Shown in pieces: positions 51,496 to 61,325 of a stretch of 64,000 nt of DNA (positions are counted from its first letter, which is position 1; every line of letters begins with the position of its first letter). The notes beneath the pieces were generated by a model. The model worked only from the letters and a program-made list of their open reading frames with translations. It had not been told where the DNA came from and ran no database searches. The stretch spans positions 1-64,000 of the forward strand of contig WRBF01000005.1 in the NCBI GenBank assembly GCA_009784685.1, given 5' to 3'. A program made the position numbers and the translations under genes. The DNA comes from Defluviitaleaceae bacterium (GTDB lineage: Bacteria; Bacillota; Clostridia; Lachnospirales; WRBF01).

Positions 51496-51578
51496 GCCCG
51501 AGTGGCGGAATGGCAGACGCGACGGATTCAAAATCCGTTCTCGGCAACGAGGTGGGGGTTCAAGTCCCTTCTCGGGCA
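51496..51578 (+). tRNA. tRNA-Leu (anticodon CAA)
   Basis: Acceptor GCCCGAG/CTCGGGC, class II variable arm CTCGGCAACGAG, anticodon stem-loop ACGGATTCAAAATCCGT, GGTTCAAGTCC T-loop. Confidence 0.97.
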
Positions 51579-51590
51579 AATAAATAGTTT

Positions 51591-51629
51591 AACAAAAAAG
51601 ATGCCGATTGTTTCGACATCTTTTTTGTT
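51591..51629 (+). terminator. Rho-independent terminator of tRNA-Leu
   Basis: AACAAAAAAGATG-ccgattgtttcga-CATCTTTTTTGTT. Confidence 0.85.
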
Positions 51630-51963
51630 ACCCTTGCAATACAATGTACAACACGGTTTTGAGTTGGAAATTTTTATTCCTGCCTTTGTCAATGTGTACC
51701 GGGAAGAAGCCCGGCGGCGCAGCCGCTTTTGCCGTAGGCAAAAGTACTGATAGCCCTTGCCTTACATTGGTAAGGCTGCGGTCTCTTTTCGTGGCAGGAA
51801 TAAAAATTTCCAACTCAAAACTCTCCGACCCGAAACCGCTAAAAATTCGTTTATTCGAAATTTGAGGTTGCAGGTTGTACTAGCCGTACACCAAAACCGA
51901 AAATAAAGAAGAAGCGAATTTTTAGCTGTTTCAGGCGTGTTGTACATTGTATTGCAAGGGTAA
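51628..51963. mobile_element. MITE-like element (full-length copy of family B) with nested perfect inverted repeats
   Basis: Perfect 28-bp TIRs TTACCCTTGCAATACAATGTACAACACG (51628-51655 / 51936-51963) and nested perfect 29-bp IR GTTTTGAGTTGGAAATTTTTATTCCTGCC (51656-51684 / 51793-51821); no transposase ORF. Confidence 0.85.
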
Positions 51964-51999
51964 ACGGATGCATGATAATCTGAATCAATTGCGCACCTT

Positions 52000-52161
52000 A
52001 TACTCGTATCCCCTCAAAACAGTAACAAAAACTTGTCTTTTTTCCGCTATTCGTCGTCAAAAGAACCTTACCGTACCTTCGGGTACGCTAAGAACCTTTT
52101 TCCTAGCCTAGCGAAAAAAATTCTGCGTTTTTCTGCTACTGTTTTGAGAGTATACGAGTAT
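52000..52161. mobile_element. MITE-like inverted-repeat element (family C, copy 1) overlapping the 3' end of the DUF3810-like gene
   Basis: atactcgtatcccctcaaaacagtaacaaaaa / tttttctgctactgttttgagagtatacgagtat imperfect TIRs; internal acttgtcttttttccgcta / tagcgaaaaaaattctgcgt. Confidence 0.75.
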
Positions 52162-53256
52162 ATCCCGATAAATCGCAAACACAAGGTCGATAACCCTCCC
52201 ATAACTTTGTACACCATCTCTTTGAGCGTTAACTCTCAAATACAAATCGTTAGCAGCTGTCGCAACTCTTGCAACGGGGGTATCGAACCTGCGCCAATGT
52301 TCAGCATTTCTACGAAATTCAGCTAAAACACGTTCATCTATCGAACTGCGCAGTCTGTTATAAGACTCTGAATCACCGGTTCTTCGTACTGCTCTTAACG
52401 CATACGCAAGTATATTCATTTCTCCACTTAAGCGTATAAAGGCATTTTCTGAGTTTTTGGCAGCAAGGTATGCTATAAAATTGGCATCATCTTCACGCAT
52501 AAACCCTCTTGAATGAGCAAGCTCGTGTATCATTACAAATGGGATTATATAATCCTCGACATCATTTGAGAAATTTGGTTCAAGGGTAAACGGCGAAAAT
52601 ATCCCTGTGATACCTAAATGAGACATGCCCCTGGAAAAGAAAAATGTTTTGGGGCGACTGTAAAATCCTGAAAATCCGGAATACTTATATCCTAAATTTT
52701 GCATAGCTACTATGCTGTCGTCAATAATCTCTCTCATGATGATAGGATCATGCCGGTCTTTATCCCTATACACTTCCTGTGCAATTTTGTTAGTTCTTTC
52801 AATTAACAGTTCAGTCAGTGCTATTAGCTCATTATGTGTGAACATTTCAATCTCTATTGATAAAACCTCAGCAATAGAATCTCGGCTGAAATTTACAAAT
52901 ACTGTTAATGTCATCATTAAAAATAGACCGCAAATGATGCTTGAAGTTGACCATAAAAGAGATGAAATTTTCCCTATGGTTTTCTTTACTAGGCAGTGGG
53001 CTATATAACCAATTCCAAATACCACAAAAAGAATAGCGGAATAAATAAGAATTTCAAGCACAGAAAAAGGAAATAATGATATAAGCCTGCCCAATGTGTT
53101 TGTCAAAAGCGGCGTTATAAAACGTACATGCCAGTTGGCAAAGCCATCAATAAACCTTGACGCAGTAAAGAAAAAAGCAGAGATAAGCACGCATATGATC
53201 GAAAAAACCTTATTGAATTTATTTTTTTGAGTTATCCTTGAAATAAATGACTTCAT
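52108..53256 (-). CDS. DUF3810-like membrane protein with zinc-peptidase-like motif
   Basis: Three N-terminal TMs; VMIHELAHSRGFMREDDANFIAYLA motif. Confidence 0.8.
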   Translation of the reverse strand: MKSFISRITQKNKFNKVFSIICVLISAFFFTASRFIDGFANWHVRFITPLLTNTLGRLISLFPFSVLEILIYSAILFVVFGIGYIAHCLVKKTIGKISSLLWSTSSIICGLFLMMTLTVFVNFSRDSIAEVLSIEIEMFTHNELIALTELLIERTNKIAQEVYRDKDRHDPIIMREIIDDSIVAMQNLGYKYSGFSGFYSRPKTFFFSRGMSHLGITGIFSPFTLEPNFSNDVEDYIIPFVMIHELAHSRGFMREDDANFIAYLAAKNSENAFIRLSGEMNILAYALRAVRRTGDSESYNRLRSSIDERVLAEFRRNAEHWRRFDTPVARVATAANDLYLRVNAQRDGVQSYGRVIDLVFAIYRDILVYSQNSSRKTQNFFR

Positions 53257-53462
53257 TGTTCAGATACCAACCTTTTCTAGATGAGTTATACTATATCTTC
53301 TGACAGGTAATTGATTAGTTTGCCCAATTTGTGTGTTAATTCCCCACTGATTAAGAGCAGTTTTCATTATTTCAATTTCGGTTGCAGTAAATTTTACTTT
53401 CATTTGAACCCCTCATCTTGATTTATGATGTTACTTTCCGCTGTGGCATATTATAGCTATTT

Positions 53463-53621
53463 CGGTTAAAAATCACCACGCCAGACTTGTCTTTTTAGCG
53501 TATGCCGTCGTCAGCTTCGCCTAGCGTGCTATAGCACACGTCGTTGTCGCTTCCTTGACCTGCACTAAAAATACTGCGTCTGTTGAGGCGGTTTTCAACC
53601 GGAACAACTATATTCGTTGGA
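53463..53621. repeat. Family C inverted-repeat element, copy 2
   Basis: cggttaaaaatcaccacgccagacttgtctttttag ... ctaaaaatactgcgtctgttgaggcggttttcaaccg; shares acttgtcttttt..cg..t.cgtcgtc with copy 1. Confidence 0.6.
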
Positions 53622-53742
53622 TTAGATTATAATCGTTTTTCAGTATTTTTTCAATATCAAAAACGCCTCAGGCTCGTAGATTAGCTGAGGCATTTTAATA
53701 TTGATGGTGTATTATTAATGATCACTCTTAACGCGAATCAAG

Positions 53743-53860
53743 AGTTGAATAGAATCACTTAGATTGCGGGTCAATCCCGCAATGGCGGGCTTTTGAGCAT
53801 GTTCGCTCAAATTAGATTGACGTGAGCCCGCAATGACAAAAGTTTATTTTTTAATCTTGA
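53743..53860. repeat. Dispersed palindromic repeat family A, copy 2
   Basis: gttgaatagaatcactTAGATTGCGGGTCAATCCCGCAATggcgggcttttgagcatgttcgctcaaattagatt...gtgagcccgcaatgacaaaagtttattttttaa shared with 59.48-59.77 kb. Confidence 0.85.
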
Positions 53861-54065
53861 TTGGGTGCTCTTATTGTATAGTAAAACAGCCTCAAAATCG
53901 GCACACTAAACTTGCTATTTTTCCGTTATCATTCGTTGCCAGAACTCCGGAATCACTTCTGGGTATCCCGAAGGGATATAGCAAGCATTATATAATCATC
54001 CTTTGATTTTTCATGCTGCAATGACAGTGTCACTGAGCCAGTTTCAGTGTGTTTGAAAGCATTGG

Positions 54066-56579
54066 TTAGTCCAGTAACCCCAATGCCTTTATCTTAGTCA
54101 CTGCATCCATCCCGTTTGTCACATTTAGTTTGTTATAAATAAACCTTAAATGAGTGCGAATGCTTGCTTTTTTAATACCTAAGCTCTTTGCGATTTCCTC
54201 ATAAGTTTTGCCTTGGCAAAGCAGATGTGCCACTGCTTTTTGTTTGTCTGTAAACACTATAGATGTTTTCGCAGTTCCTTTTTCAATTCCGACCATTTGG
54301 CTATCCCGCGTTTTAAGGTATAGCAGCTTGATAAAGCTGAGAAGCCCTTTATCATCATCTTTTCGTTGCTTAACCCGATTTATCAATTTATGCAGCATGC
54401 CGGCAAGTTCGGCACCATCATTTATAAACATTTGCACGTAACCGTAAGGGAAAGCCATACAAACTGCTGCATCTAAATAATCTAATGCGTTGACCTGAAA
54501 CTTTCCTTTCTTTTTCCGGTAGGCAATAGCCAATAATATTCGAGCTTCAATTATGTCAATCGGTCGATTAAAGGCATTTGCAATTTCTAAAATCTTTATT
54601 AACAAAATAATAGCAAAATCTATTTTTCCGGTCGCTATGAAAGCCCTGCATGTGGTGAAATCAGCATACATTTTATATAAAGTCGGGCTTTCATATTTTT
54701 GTGAATCAAGCCACTCTTCGGCAGCCTTAATATTGCCGACCGCAATTTGACGGCGTACTGATAAGGCGTTGAAGCTATTGAGTAGCTCGTATGATTTAGT
54801 TTCCTCAATTAGTCGTGATATAGAGTTAAGCACCCCGGATGCCGCCATAGAACTTTTTTCATCTTCTCCGTTAAGCGCATCAAGTACATAAACTAAAATC
54901 GACATAGCGCAAAAATTAGATTCTGGAAGGAAATCGCTTTTTGTTTCAGCCATCGCCATCACAGCGTATTCATATGCTTGTTCTAAATCTCCTTTTTCAT
55001 ACAACATATCTGCTATCATAATTAGAAAGAGCATAGCTGCTTCTTCGCCGAGAAGCCAACCGATCTTTGATTGCATCATCATATAGTTCTCAATTACATT
55101 CCCGACGGCCATTTCAGAATGGTCTTTAATCGCGCGATGAAGAAATGGCATATGCAAAGACGCACTCCATTGTGAAACAGAAACATCAGATGTATCAGAC
55201 ATTGCCCCGATTTCATCCATCATCTGATTTAAAGAAACACGAAAATCATATATACGCAAAAAAAGTGATTTATACGCCGACTCAGGATAGATTGACAAAA
55301 TCTCACAATGCCTAAAATAATATTCATCCATAAAAATAACCATGTCATCTGCACGCCCATCAGCAAATGCACACATAGTTAGCAAAAATAACAAACGTGG
55401 GTAATGTTTTGCGGCATTTTTAACTTCTTGATGATTAAAGATTGGAATGAGCCTCTCCAAAGCAAAATTGCTGCTTCCGGAATCAGCCAAAAAGTCAAAG
55501 CATTTCGCTATTCCAAGATAGCTTTTGCAACGAATAAAACAATCAATAGCGCTGTAAAAATCTCCTTGTGATAAATGCCACTGCCCTTCGGTTTCTAAAA
55601 GAGAGTATAAAAATTCCTCGCCGCATTCATTAGCCATGCGTCTAAGAAATTGCTGAAATAAATGATGATAACGATAAACGTCTTTTTGTAATTGAGTAAT
55701 AAAAGCACCTTTCTTAACTAGATCCTTAATAAACTTGTTGCTGTTTAGATTGCCCGTCAGTGCGTTACATAATGAATGTTCAAGTTCGCTTAATTGTGAG
55801 GTGGAAAGCATAAAATTTCGGGTTTGCTCATCCCATTTTTCCCATATATTAAACTGAATAAAGTTATCAAGATATTCATAGATGTTATCAGACGGCTGCT
55901 CCTCTGACAGTAAAAATGCATTTATACCAATTGCCCAGCCTTGTGTTTGTTGGGCAATATCTTTTGCCTGCGCTTGCGTAATTTGACTATCTCGGTTTTT
56001 GTACAAAGCGATTATGTCTTTTGTGGTAAAAAGGAATTTTTCTGAGCTAATGCTAGCAGTTTGACCTTTAATCAACAAACCGGAAAGGCTCAAAGGCAAA
56101 TCGGAGCGGCTAATAAGAACAACTTGAAAATTTCTTGGTAACCGCCCAATAAAAACAAGGAGAAGTTGTAAGACTTTATTATCATCAATCAAATGTAGGT
56201 CGTCCATTACAAGAACAGTCTGTTTTCTGGAAGATAGAGCTGAAATTGCTCGAAAAGTAAATTCCTCGGGCGCATTGTGAAACGATAGGTGTGAAACGAA
56301 TGAATCAAGAGTTTTATTTCGAGGCTGGCAAGAACAAAGCGCAGCGCAAAAGCGTTCGCAAAAACTATCGGGGTTATTATCAAATTCATCAAAGGAAAGA
56401 ATTGCTTTAGCACGGATATCTTTGTCAAGCCACTGTGTTACAGCTACTGTTTTGCCATAACCTGCGGGAGCACATACGGCTAAAATGCGATGATTCTTTA
56501 GCTTATTAAAAGTGCGGATCAATTCCTGCCTTTCCAACATGACATTGCTGATAGCCATTATAAACACCCTCTGATTCAT
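54066..56579 (-). CDS. MalT-like LuxR-family ATP-dependent transcriptional regulator
   Basis: Walker A CAPAGYGKTVAVTQWL; VLVMDDLHLI; C-terminal LuxR HTH FTDKQKAVAHLLCQGKTYEEIAKSLGIKKASIRTHLRFIYNKLNV. Confidence 0.92.
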   Translation of the reverse strand: MNQRVFIMAISNVMLERQELIRTFNKLKNHRILAVCAPAGYGKTVAVTQWLDKDIRAKAILSFDEFDNNPDSFCERFCAALCSCQPRNKTLDSFVSHLSFHNAPEEFTFRAISALSSRKQTVLVMDDLHLIDDNKVLQLLLVFIGRLPRNFQVVLISRSDLPLSLSGLLIKGQTASISSEKFLFTTKDIIALYKNRDSQITQAQAKDIAQQTQGWAIGINAFLLSEEQPSDNIYEYLDNFIQFNIWEKWDEQTRNFMLSTSQLSELEHSLCNALTGNLNSNKFIKDLVKKGAFITQLQKDVYRYHHLFQQFLRRMANECGEEFLYSLLETEGQWHLSQGDFYSAIDCFIRCKSYLGIAKCFDFLADSGSSNFALERLIPIFNHQEVKNAAKHYPRLLFLLTMCAFADGRADDMVIFMDEYYFRHCEILSIYPESAYKSLFLRIYDFRVSLNQMMDEIGAMSDTSDVSVSQWSASLHMPFLHRAIKDHSEMAVGNVIENYMMMQSKIGWLLGEEAAMLFLIMIADMLYEKGDLEQAYEYAVMAMAETKSDFLPESNFCAMSILVYVLDALNGEDEKSSMAASGVLNSISRLIEETKSYELLNSFNALSVRRQIAVGNIKAAEEWLDSQKYESPTLYKMYADFTTCRAFIATGKIDFAIILLIKILEIANAFNRPIDIIEARILLAIAYRKKKGKFQVNALDYLDAAVCMAFPYGYVQMFINDGAELAGMLHKLINRVKQRKDDDKGLLSFIKLLYLKTRDSQMVGIEKGTAKTSIVFTDKQKAVAHLLCQGKTYEEIAKSLGIKKASIRTHLRFIYNKLNVTNGMDAVTKIKALGLLD

Positions 56580-56968
56580 ATTTTAGTATTAGCACTAGCT
56601 AAATTGCCTAGATACTAGCTAAACTACAGAAATTGTCAAAGGCAACAACTCAATAGCAAAGATTATTATAGTCGCTGATCTAGCAATTTTCAACGGTAAA
56701 TTTCACACGAATCATAGTAAATTCTTATAAGCATCATTTGTAACATATTTTTTCAAAAATAAAGTTGAAAAAGACCCACTTGAAGATGTTTACAAAGAAA
56801 ACTTGTGTCTGATAGTATATTAAGCGGACAAGTTTTCGCATTGCTAAATAATATGTGGAGAAAGCTGACAAATGTGTTGGGATATTAAACAGTTTGCAGC
56901 AAGCATGTAAGCGGACGGGCAGTTTATTTTTTGCCGTCACTCAAAATCGAGCATCCACCAAAACATAA

Positions 56969-57019
56969 TAAGCGATTGTCCTCTATGTTTCACATGCAAA
57001 GGGCGGTCGCTTTTTGCGT
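56969..57019 (+). terminator. Terminator-like hairpin upstream of the MCP gene
   Basis: AGCGATTGTCC ... GGGCGGTCGCTTTTT (11 bp including G-U pairs). Confidence 0.6.
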
Positions 57020-57099
57020 TTTTATTGATTCCGGAATATGGAAGTAAAGGTTATAGGACTGTAGATTCTCAATCAACTAATCGAAAGGAAGAATAGGGC

Positions 57100-59406
57100 A
57101 TGACTTTTATAAAGAATATAAAAATTGGCGCAAAACTTGCATTGGGGTTTACGATAGTTTTGCTTTTTGCACTAGCACTGGCTATATACGGGATAATTGC
57201 TATGAGCAATTTGAGCAATAATTATCAATGGGTAATTGATAGCCCTAACGCAAGGTTTATACTTGTTGAAGAAATTGATATGGTAATAACTGATATAAGA
57301 CATTATACTACACTTGCTGCTCTTAATGCAGGCGACAGCGAAGTAATCTCTAGATTTGAAGAAAATATAAACGAAAAACGTCAATTGTTCGGTGAATTGG
57401 TCGAGGAGCTTAGAGAAAGCCTTGAAAATGACAATATTATATCGATTTATGCAAAAAATGTTAATAATATTTTGATGGAGACCGTTGCCGATTTGGTTTA
57501 CAGTTATTTGGATAATCAAGTAGCTTCGATTATTTCGGCGGCAAGAGCTAATGACTTAGATTTGGCAAGAGAACTTATTTTTGCGGGTTTGCATGTAAAT
57601 GACGTAATTGATGATAGCCTTTATACTCTATTTGAGGAAATACACACATATATGTTACAAGCTAGAATTTATGTTGAAAACAGAAGGCAGCGCAGTGTGT
57701 TTAATATGATTTTTACATTTGTCGGTGTTTTGGCAATTAGTGCTGTTATTGCGATTGCAACTTCAAGGATAATTACAAAGCCTATAAATCAGTTGTTGGC
57801 TTTAGTTTCTGATGTTTCGAAAGGAAGGCTGAATGTAAACATTGACAGCACTAACTTTTCAACAGACGAAACGGGGGCATTGACAAGGGATGTGCTTGGT
57901 CTGGTAAGTATAATCAGGTCAATTGTGGACGATTTAACTGAAGCAAGTCACGAATATTTAAAAGTTGGCAATATGCATTACATTATAGATGACAGTAAGT
58001 ACCAAAACTCGTTTAAAGAAGTAATTGATGTTACAAATTCTCTACTTAAGCAAGTTACTGCGGACATAGATGGTATAGTTCTTGCAGTAGATAAAATGAG
58101 TGATGGAGATTTTAAAGCAAATGTAGTAGTCGAAGATTGGCCTGGTGAATGGGCAATAATGCCAAGATCTATGCTCAAACTTAGTGCTAACCTAAAAGCT
58201 GTCAGAACCGAAATCGGTAATATGATTGAATCGGCGGTTAAGGGCGATTTGGAGTTCAAAGTAGATGCCGAAAAGTATAGCGGAGAATGGCATACAATTA
58301 TGGAAGGACTAAACGATATTGCCGACACAATTGCTGCCCCGCTCGCAGTTATCGAAATTCAACTGGGAGAAATGCAAAAAGGTAATTTTGAGTTGAAAGA
58401 TATTGACGCAAAGATATTAGCTAAAAACCTTAGCCCGCACCCGAGTGATTATAACGGCTCATTTAGGAAAGCTATACAGTCTATGGACAGCACTATTACA
58501 GAAATTCACAGCTACATTTCTATCATCACCAATAAAATGCAGGCCGTTGCAAGCGGCGACTTTACTCAATCTATTAGCCATGAGTTTATTGGCAGTTTCT
58601 CACCGATTAAAGAAGCGTTGAACCAAACTTCTACCGCCTTGCGCAAAACAATGTTAGAAATTTCCTCAGCAGCTGACCAAGTGTTGTCGGGTGCAAAACA
58701 GATTTCTGAAAGTGCCATAGAGTTAGCAAACGGTGCGCAAGAACAGACCAGTTCGGTAGAAGAACTTAACGCCACCATTGATGTAATTAATCAGCAGACA
58801 CAACAAAATGCTAAAAGTGCGGCAGAGGCTAGTGAGCTTTCCGATATATCTACTTCCAATGCGAAAGCAGGCAACAATTCAATGAACGAAATGCTAGTTG
58901 CTATGGAGCAAATCAAGGAATCATCAAGCGATATTTCCAAGATTATAAAAGTCATTCAAGATATTGCGTTCCAAACTAATCTGCTTGCGCTTAATGCGGC
59001 TGTGGAAGCTGCAAGAGCCGGGGAACACGGCAAAGGCTTTAGTGTGGTTGCAGAGGAAGTTCGCAATTTGGCAGGACGCAGCCAAGAATCCGCTTCTGAA
59101 ACTACTGATCTTATTGAAACATCAATCAACCGAGTTAAACATGGGTCGAACATTGCGGAAACTACATCACATACATTAGACGGAATTGTTAAAAATGCTG
59201 CCGAAGTATCAGAGTTTATAGGCAAAATTTCCGCAGCTTCAAAAGAACAGGCAGAGGCGATTACACAAGTTAGTGTGGGGCTTTTGCAAATATCAACGGT
59301 AACACAAAACAATTCGGCTGTTTCAGAAGAAACAGCTGCGGCATCGGAAGAACTTAATTCTCAAGCTGAAATACTTCAGCAATTAGTATCATATTTTAAA
59401 TTATAG
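57100..59406 (+). CDS. Methyl-accepting chemotaxis protein
   Basis: N-terminal TM, 4HB-like sensor, HAMP, highly conserved hairpin [51 protein letters not shown]. Confidence 0.97.
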   Translation: MTFIKNIKIGAKLALGFTIVLLFALALAIYGIIAMSNLSNNYQWVIDSPNARFILVEEIDMVITDIRHYTTLAALNAGDSEVISRFEENINEKRQLFGELVEELRESLENDNIISIYAKNVNNILMETVADLVYSYLDNQVASIISAARANDLDLARELIFAGLHVNDVIDDSLYTLFEEIHTYMLQARIYVENRRQRSVFNMIFTFVGVLAISAVIAIATSRIITKPINQLLALVSDVSKGRLNVNIDSTNFSTDETGALTRDVLGLVSIIRSIVDDLTEASHEYLKVGNMHYIIDDSKYQNSFKEVIDVTNSLLKQVTADIDGIVLAVDKMSDGDFKANVVVEDWPGEWAIMPRSMLKLSANLKAVRTEIGNMIESAVKGDLEFKVDAEKYSGEWHTIMEGLNDIADTIAAPLAVIEIQLGEMQKGNFELKDIDAKILAKNLSPHPSDYNGSFRKAIQSMDSTITEIHSYISIITNKMQAVASGDFTQSISHEFIGSFSPIKEALNQTSTALRKTMLEISSAADQVLSGAKQISESAIELANGAQEQTSSVEELNATIDVINQQTQQNAKSAAEASELSDISTSNAKAGNNSMNEMLVAMEQIKESSSDISKIIKVIQDIAFQTNLLALNAAVEAARAGEHGKGFSVVAEEVRNLAGRSQESASETTDLIETSINRVKHGSNIAETTSHTLDGIVKNAAEVSEFIGKISAASKEQAEAITQVSVGLLQISTVTQNNSAVSEETAAASEELNSQAEILQQLVSYFKL

Positions 59407-59442
59407 AGCAGACAGAAATGTTGCGTATAAAAGGCTGAGTGT

Positions 59443-59800
59443 AAAGAGCGTTTAATCTGTATGATATATTGAAAACGCAAAGGTTGAATAGAATCACTGT
59501 TAAGTCCGCAACACGTGAATCTAATTTGAGCGAACATGCTCAAAAGTTCGTCATTGCGGGCTTGACCCGCAATCTTCATGCTGTGGACTGTGAGCCATGT
59601 TCAGTGCTATTACACCGTTCAAGCATCATTTGCGTTAATAGTGATAAACATAATGTTGAAATTTTTTACATGAAGATTCCGGGTCGAGCCCGGAATGACA
59701 GGGTTTAGGCATATTCGTTACAAATTAGATTCACGTGAGCCCGCAATGACAAAAGTTTATTTTTTAACTCTTGACTGGCATTAAAATTAAACGCTCTTTG
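59443..59800. repeat. Dispersed palindromic repeat family A, copy 3 (reverse orientation) within a larger inverted-repeat-bounded element
   Basis: AAAGAGCGTTTAAT (59443-59456) / ATTAAACGCTCTTT (59787-59800) flanking the reverse complement of the 31.6 kb repeat. Confidence 0.85.
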
Positions 59801-59838
59801 TCTACTTTAAATTTAGGTTTTAATTTCAAAAAAAATTA

Positions 59839-59867
59839 TTGACATCATTTGCAATTTATGCTATACT
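59839..59867 (+). promoter_or_regulatory. Sigma-A-like promoter of the spo0A-like/agrBD operon
   Basis: TTGACA-17-TATACT. Confidence 0.7.
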
Positions 59868-59951
59868 TTACAAGTTCAGACATATTGTAACATAAAGCTA
59901 TATAATACTGCATGATATGACTTTTTCTAACAATTGTGAAATAGCTCTGAT

Positions 59952-60752
59952 TTGTTGCAAATTACTATTACAAATGTAAAGGTAACAATGCGGAGAGAAG
60001 CTTTGAAGAGTGTAATTATAATTGATGATGATGAAATATATAGTGTAAAATTAGCTGATTATGTTGAAAAAAGCGATGAATTTAAAGTGGTTGCCATTGC
60101 AATAAGTGGTAGAGACGGCAAGTTATTAATCGAACATTATAAGCCGGATGTTATCATTATGGATATAATATTGCTTGATGATGATGGTTTAAACGTTATT
60201 AAGCATATTTACAATAGTTATGATAACTATAAACCGTACCTTTTCGTTATAACTTCTATTTCCACTTCGTCAATGGAAAAGATGCTCTTAGAGCTTGGAG
60301 TAGATTTTGTTGAATTCAAGCCTTTAGAGTACAAAAACTTAAATAATATCCTTAACAAAATTTCATCTGATATTGAAAAAACTGAAAAAAGATATATTAC
60401 CAATACAAGCAAAAAAGACATTACTGATTTTATAGTGGAAACACTCGCTGAAATGAGAATGTCACAGGAATTATTAGGATATGTTTGTGTTAAAACAGCA
60501 CTCTATTTCATATTAGATAATTTAGATGCAAGACCTCATATATATAAAAAAGTTTCTGAAATTTTAAGTATATCTGAAAAAAGTGCGGATAAAAATATTC
60601 GTACTGCCTCTAATACATGTGTTGGTTCTGAATTGTATTGCGATCTATTTGGAAAACACCCTGTAAATAACTTAAGGTTTTTATATGGTACTGCCATTTA
60701 CATCGAGATGCGCATGCGTGGAAGTGAAAAAAATGATTCAGGCTATAGCTAA
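59952..60752 (+). CDS. Spo0A-like response regulator (REC + Spo0A_C-like domain)
   Basis: SVIIIDDDEIYS...DVIIMDIILLDDDGLNVI...VDFVEFKPLEYKN receiver; C-terminal ITDFIVETLAEMRMSQELLGYVCVKTALYFILDN...SEILSISEKSADKNIRTASNTC matches the Spo0A effector-domain layout; true start may be at 59989 or 60004. Confidence 0.75.
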   Translation: MLQITITNVKVTMRREALKSVIIIDDDEIYSVKLADYVEKSDEFKVVAIAISGRDGKLLIEHYKPDVIIMDIILLDDDGLNVIKHIYNSYDNYKPYLFVITSISTSSMEKMLLELGVDFVEFKPLEYKNLNNILNKISSDIEKTEKRYITNTSKKDITDFIVETLAEMRMSQELLGYVCVKTALYFILDNLDARPHIYKKVSEILSISEKSADKNIRTASNTCVGSELYCDLFGKHPVNNLRFLYGTAIYIEMRMRGSEKNDSGYS

Positions 60753-61311
60753 CAATATAGCAAAGTATATAGTAGATAATGATGATACCAATACCGCAGA
60801 TTACGAAATATTAGCTTATGGATACGGACTGATTGTAAACGGAATATTTACTTATGCAGCTATAATTACTTCAGCGCTTATATTAGGTCTTATTGTTGAA
60901 ATGTTTGTTGCTTTAGGTGCTTTTATAGCATTGCGGCTGCTCGTAGGCGGTGTTCATGCTAACAGCAGGGTTTTATGTTTTGCTACAAACGCAGGTGTAA
61001 TGTATTTCAGCATAGCATTATCCTTTTTCCTTAATTTGAGCGAAATAGTGATTACGGTTTTGTATATTGCTAATTTATTGTTGTTAATCCTTTATGCACC
61101 TAGTGATACTACAGATCAGCCAATTGTAAAAAGACGTATGTTAAGAAAGATATTAGGCATTGCGTGTTTGTCGTTATTCTTTGCTCTGCCTATGTTTTTA
61201 AATAATTTTCAGGTAAAAATTAATATATTAATATTGATATCCACAATTACATGTGTAATGTTACACCCGCTTATCTATAAGATTTACGGGTGCAAAAAAT
61301 CAATATATTAA
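60733..61311 (+). CDS. agrB: AgrB-like accessory gene regulator peptidase
   Basis: Multi-TM; LRLLVGGVHANSRVLC with catalytic His and Cys 7 residues apart as in AgrB; overlaps the upstream RR gene. Confidence 0.85.
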   Translation: MIQAIANNIAKYIVDNDDTNTADYEILAYGYGLIVNGIFTYAAIITSALILGLIVEMFVALGAFIALRLLVGGVHANSRVLCFATNAGVMYFSIALSFFLNLSEIVITVLYIANLLLLILYAPSDTTDQPIVKRRMLRKILGIACLSLFFALPMFLNNFQVKINILILISTITCVMLHPLIYKIYGCKKSIY

Positions 61312-61325
61312 AATAGGAGGTCTAT

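Noticed and set aside
51502-51750. 82-aa ORF MAEWQTRRIQNPF...
   Set aside because: It is the translation of the tRNA-Leu gene and the adjacent MITE terminus, a common artefact.
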